Shown piece after piece: positions 30,804-32,290 of a DNA stretch of 32,290 nt. Positions within the stretch are counted from its first letter, which is position 1; every line of letters starts with the position of its first letter. Below the pieces are notes generated by a model, which saw only the letters and a list, made by a program, of their open reading frames with translations, ran no database searches and was not told the DNA's origin. Origin of the DNA: an uncultured Lachnospiraceae bacterium (GTDB lineage Bacteria > Bacillota > Clostridia > Lachnospirales > Lachnospiraceae); NCBI GenBank assembly GCA_910586015.1, contig CAJUGJ010000028.1:1-32290 (forward strand), given 5' to 3'. Both the position numbers and the translations under genes were made by a program.

Positions 30804-32290
30804 ATGAAAAAAGGTCAAGAATATATAGGAATTGTAGAACAAGTAAATTTTCCAAACAAAGGAATCGTTTTAGTACAAGAAAATCCAGTAATAGTAAAAA
30901 ATACAATTCCAGGTCAAAAAATACGATTTCGAATTCAAAAATGTAAAAACAAAAAGATAGAAGGAACTTTATTAGAAGTTTTAGAACATTCAACAAAAGA
31001 AACAGAAACTCCACCCTGTCCACACTTTGGCATTTGTGGCGGTTGTCTATATCAAACAATTTCTTATCAAGAACAATCTTTTTTAAAAGCACAACAAGTA
31101 AAATCTCTATTAAATTCAGTAATCAATGAACCATATCTTTTTGAAGGTATTTTGTCAAGTCCTAAAGCATATGAATACCGAAATAAAATGGAATTTTCTT
31201 TTGGTGATGAAAATAAAGATGGACCATTAACATTAGGACTGCATAAAAAGGGAAGTTTTTATGATATTGTTTCAATAAGTGATTGTAAGATTGTACATCA
31301 AGACTTTAATCAAATTCTTTCCTGTGTACAAAAACAATGTAGAAAACAAGAACTTTCTTTTTATCATAGAACTACTCATACAGGATATCTGCGACATTTA
31401 CTAATTCGCAGAGCAGAAAAAACAAAAGAAATTTTAGTGGATTTAGTAACTACCTCAAATTGGAAATCAGAAGGAACCGAACAGCAATTTTTAGAACAAC
31501 TATGTCAAAATATAAAAGAACTTCCGTTAGAAGGAAAAATTGTAGGATTTTTGCATACTATAAATGACAGTTTGGCAGATGTCATAAAAAACGATAGAAC
31601 AGAAATTTTATACGGAGAAGAATTTTTTTATGAACATCTGTTGGAACTACGATTTAAAATTTCTGTTTTTTCCTTTTTTCAAACGAATTCTCTTGGAGCG
31701 GAAATATTATATCAAACAGTTAGAGAATTTGTTGGAGAAACAAAAGATAAGGTTATTTTTGACCTATATAGTGGAACAGGAACCATTACACAACTTTTAG
31801 CACCTGTAGCAAAAAAAGTAATTGGAGTAGAAATTATAGAAGAAGCAGTAAAAGCAGCTAAAGAAAATGCGGAATATAACAAACTGAATAATTGTGAGTT
31901 TATTGCAGGAGATGTATTAAAAATAATAGATGAAATAGAAGAAAGCCCTGATATTCTTGTTTTAGATCCTCCAAGAGATGGAATTCATCCAAAAGCATTA
32001 AAAAAGATTTTAGATTATAAAGTAGAACGACTGATTTATATTTCCTGCAAACCAACTAGTCTATGCAGAGACTTAATTATATTACAACAAAATGGATATC
32101 ACGTAGAAAAAGTTCGTTGTGTAGATTTATTTCCACAGGTGGGGCATGTGGAAACCATTGTACTTTTGTCCCACAAATCACCAGATAGTGTCATTAATGT
32201 TACGGTGGAATTTGGAGAAGGTGAAGGGAAAGTATCTTTAGATGCAATAGCAGAGAGGGCAAAGAAATATCAGCCGAAACCGAAAATTAC
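30804..32290 (+). CDS. rlmD: 23S rRNA (uracil-C5)-methyltransferase RlmD/RumA family, 3' end beyond the window
   Basis: 495 codons are visible and the frame is still open at the edge. The N-terminal TRAM-like domain (~1-60) is followed by the [4Fe-4S] cysteines in PCPHFGICGGCLYQ and later ISDCKIVHQD. The SAM-binding domain shows IFDLYSGTGTITQLLAPVAK, LDPPRDGIHPKAL and the catalytic-Cys motif YISCKPTSLCRDL. The family makes m5U in 23S rRNA (positions 747/1939 in E. coli numbering). The usual protein ends soon after HVETIVLLS (~residue 456), but here the frame continues as HKSPDSVINVTVEFGEGEGK and beyond, with visibly higher GC. I read this as a tail supplied by an element integrated at the 3' end. 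GAGGAGG precedes the ATG. Confidence 0.9.
   Translation, partial: MKKGQEYIGIVEQVNFPNKGIVLVQENPVIVKNTIPGQKIRFRIQKCKNKKIEGTLLEVLEHSTKETETPPCPHFGICGGCLYQTISYQEQSFLKAQQVKSLLNSVINEPYLFEGILSSPKAYEYRNKMEFSFGDENKDGPLTLGLHKKGSFYDIVSISDCKIVHQDFNQILSCVQKQCRKQELSFYHRTTHTGYLRHLLIRRAEKTKEILVDLVTTSNWKSEGTEQQFLEQLCQNIKELPLEGKIVGFLHTINDSLADVIKNDRTEILYGEEFFYEHLLELRFKISVFSFFQTNSLGAEILYQTVREFVGETKDKVIFDLYSGTGTITQLLAPVAKKVIGVEIIEEAVKAAKENAEYNKLNNCEFIAGDVLKIIDEIEESPDILVLDPPRDGIHPKALKKILDYKVERLIYISCKPTSLCRDLIILQQNGYHVEKVRCVDLFPQVGHVETIVLLSHKSPDSVINVTVEFGEGEGKVSLDAIAERAKKYQPKPKI

Overview
The window is an AT-rich chromosomal segment of a low-GC Firmicute. Gene content and order point to class Clostridia, most likely Lachnospiraceae. 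The syntenic block ylxM-ffh-rpsP-khpA-rimM-trmD-rplS-lepB-rbgA-rnhB-(flhB-like)-yraN matches the ylxM-ylqH block known from Bacillus. The DUF512-der-plsY-gpsA block and the pcrA/yerC neighbourhood are also typical of this phylum. Shine-Dalgarno sites are strong (AGGAGG-like). Many promoters fit the sigma-A consensus with 17-bp spacers. No rRNA, tRNA or CRISPR array was seen, and no intact transposase.

Layout. 1-4 kb: a possible 3' end of a gene, an iron-sulfur/F420-type redox protein fused to a degenerate pyruvyltransferase-like domain, a 309-aa protein of unknown function, and a SpoU methyltransferase. 3.9-11.2 kb: a long operon for protein targeting and ribosome/tRNA maturation, starting at a consensus promoter with a leader hairpin, carrying an internal terminator-like hairpin before rimM and a second promoter plus leader before rplS. 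It ends with yraN, which has no canonical start codon, and pgeF. 12.1-15.6 kb: a divergent long PRPP synthetase (minus strand), then an NfeD/flotillin pair. 15.6-20.1 kb: an IS200/IS605-like end hairpin, then DUF512, der, plsY and gpsA (ribosome assembly and phospholipid synthesis). 20.1-24 kb: a membrane-anchored DUF5050 beta-propeller (minus), pheA, and an HtrA protease. 24-26.5 kb: an ABC transporter operon with an unknown 360-aa protein between permease and ATPase. 26.6-30.5 kb: a small acidic membrane protein and pcrA (minus), DUF1836 (plus) and yerC (minus). 30.8 kb to the end: an rlmD-type 23S rRNA methyltransferase that runs off the edge and seems to carry a foreign C-terminal tail.

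The most unusual signal is a pair of short, related, structured elements just upstream of der (17036-17106) and of the rlmD-like gene (30735-30789). Each has a 10-bp hairpin with a 13-nt loop, and ten loop bases are complementary to a strand further downstream (pseudoknot or alternative pairing). The two copies differ at positions that keep both helices paired, so they covary. Both lie in front of genes that act on the large ribosomal subunit. I do not recognise this as a known motif.
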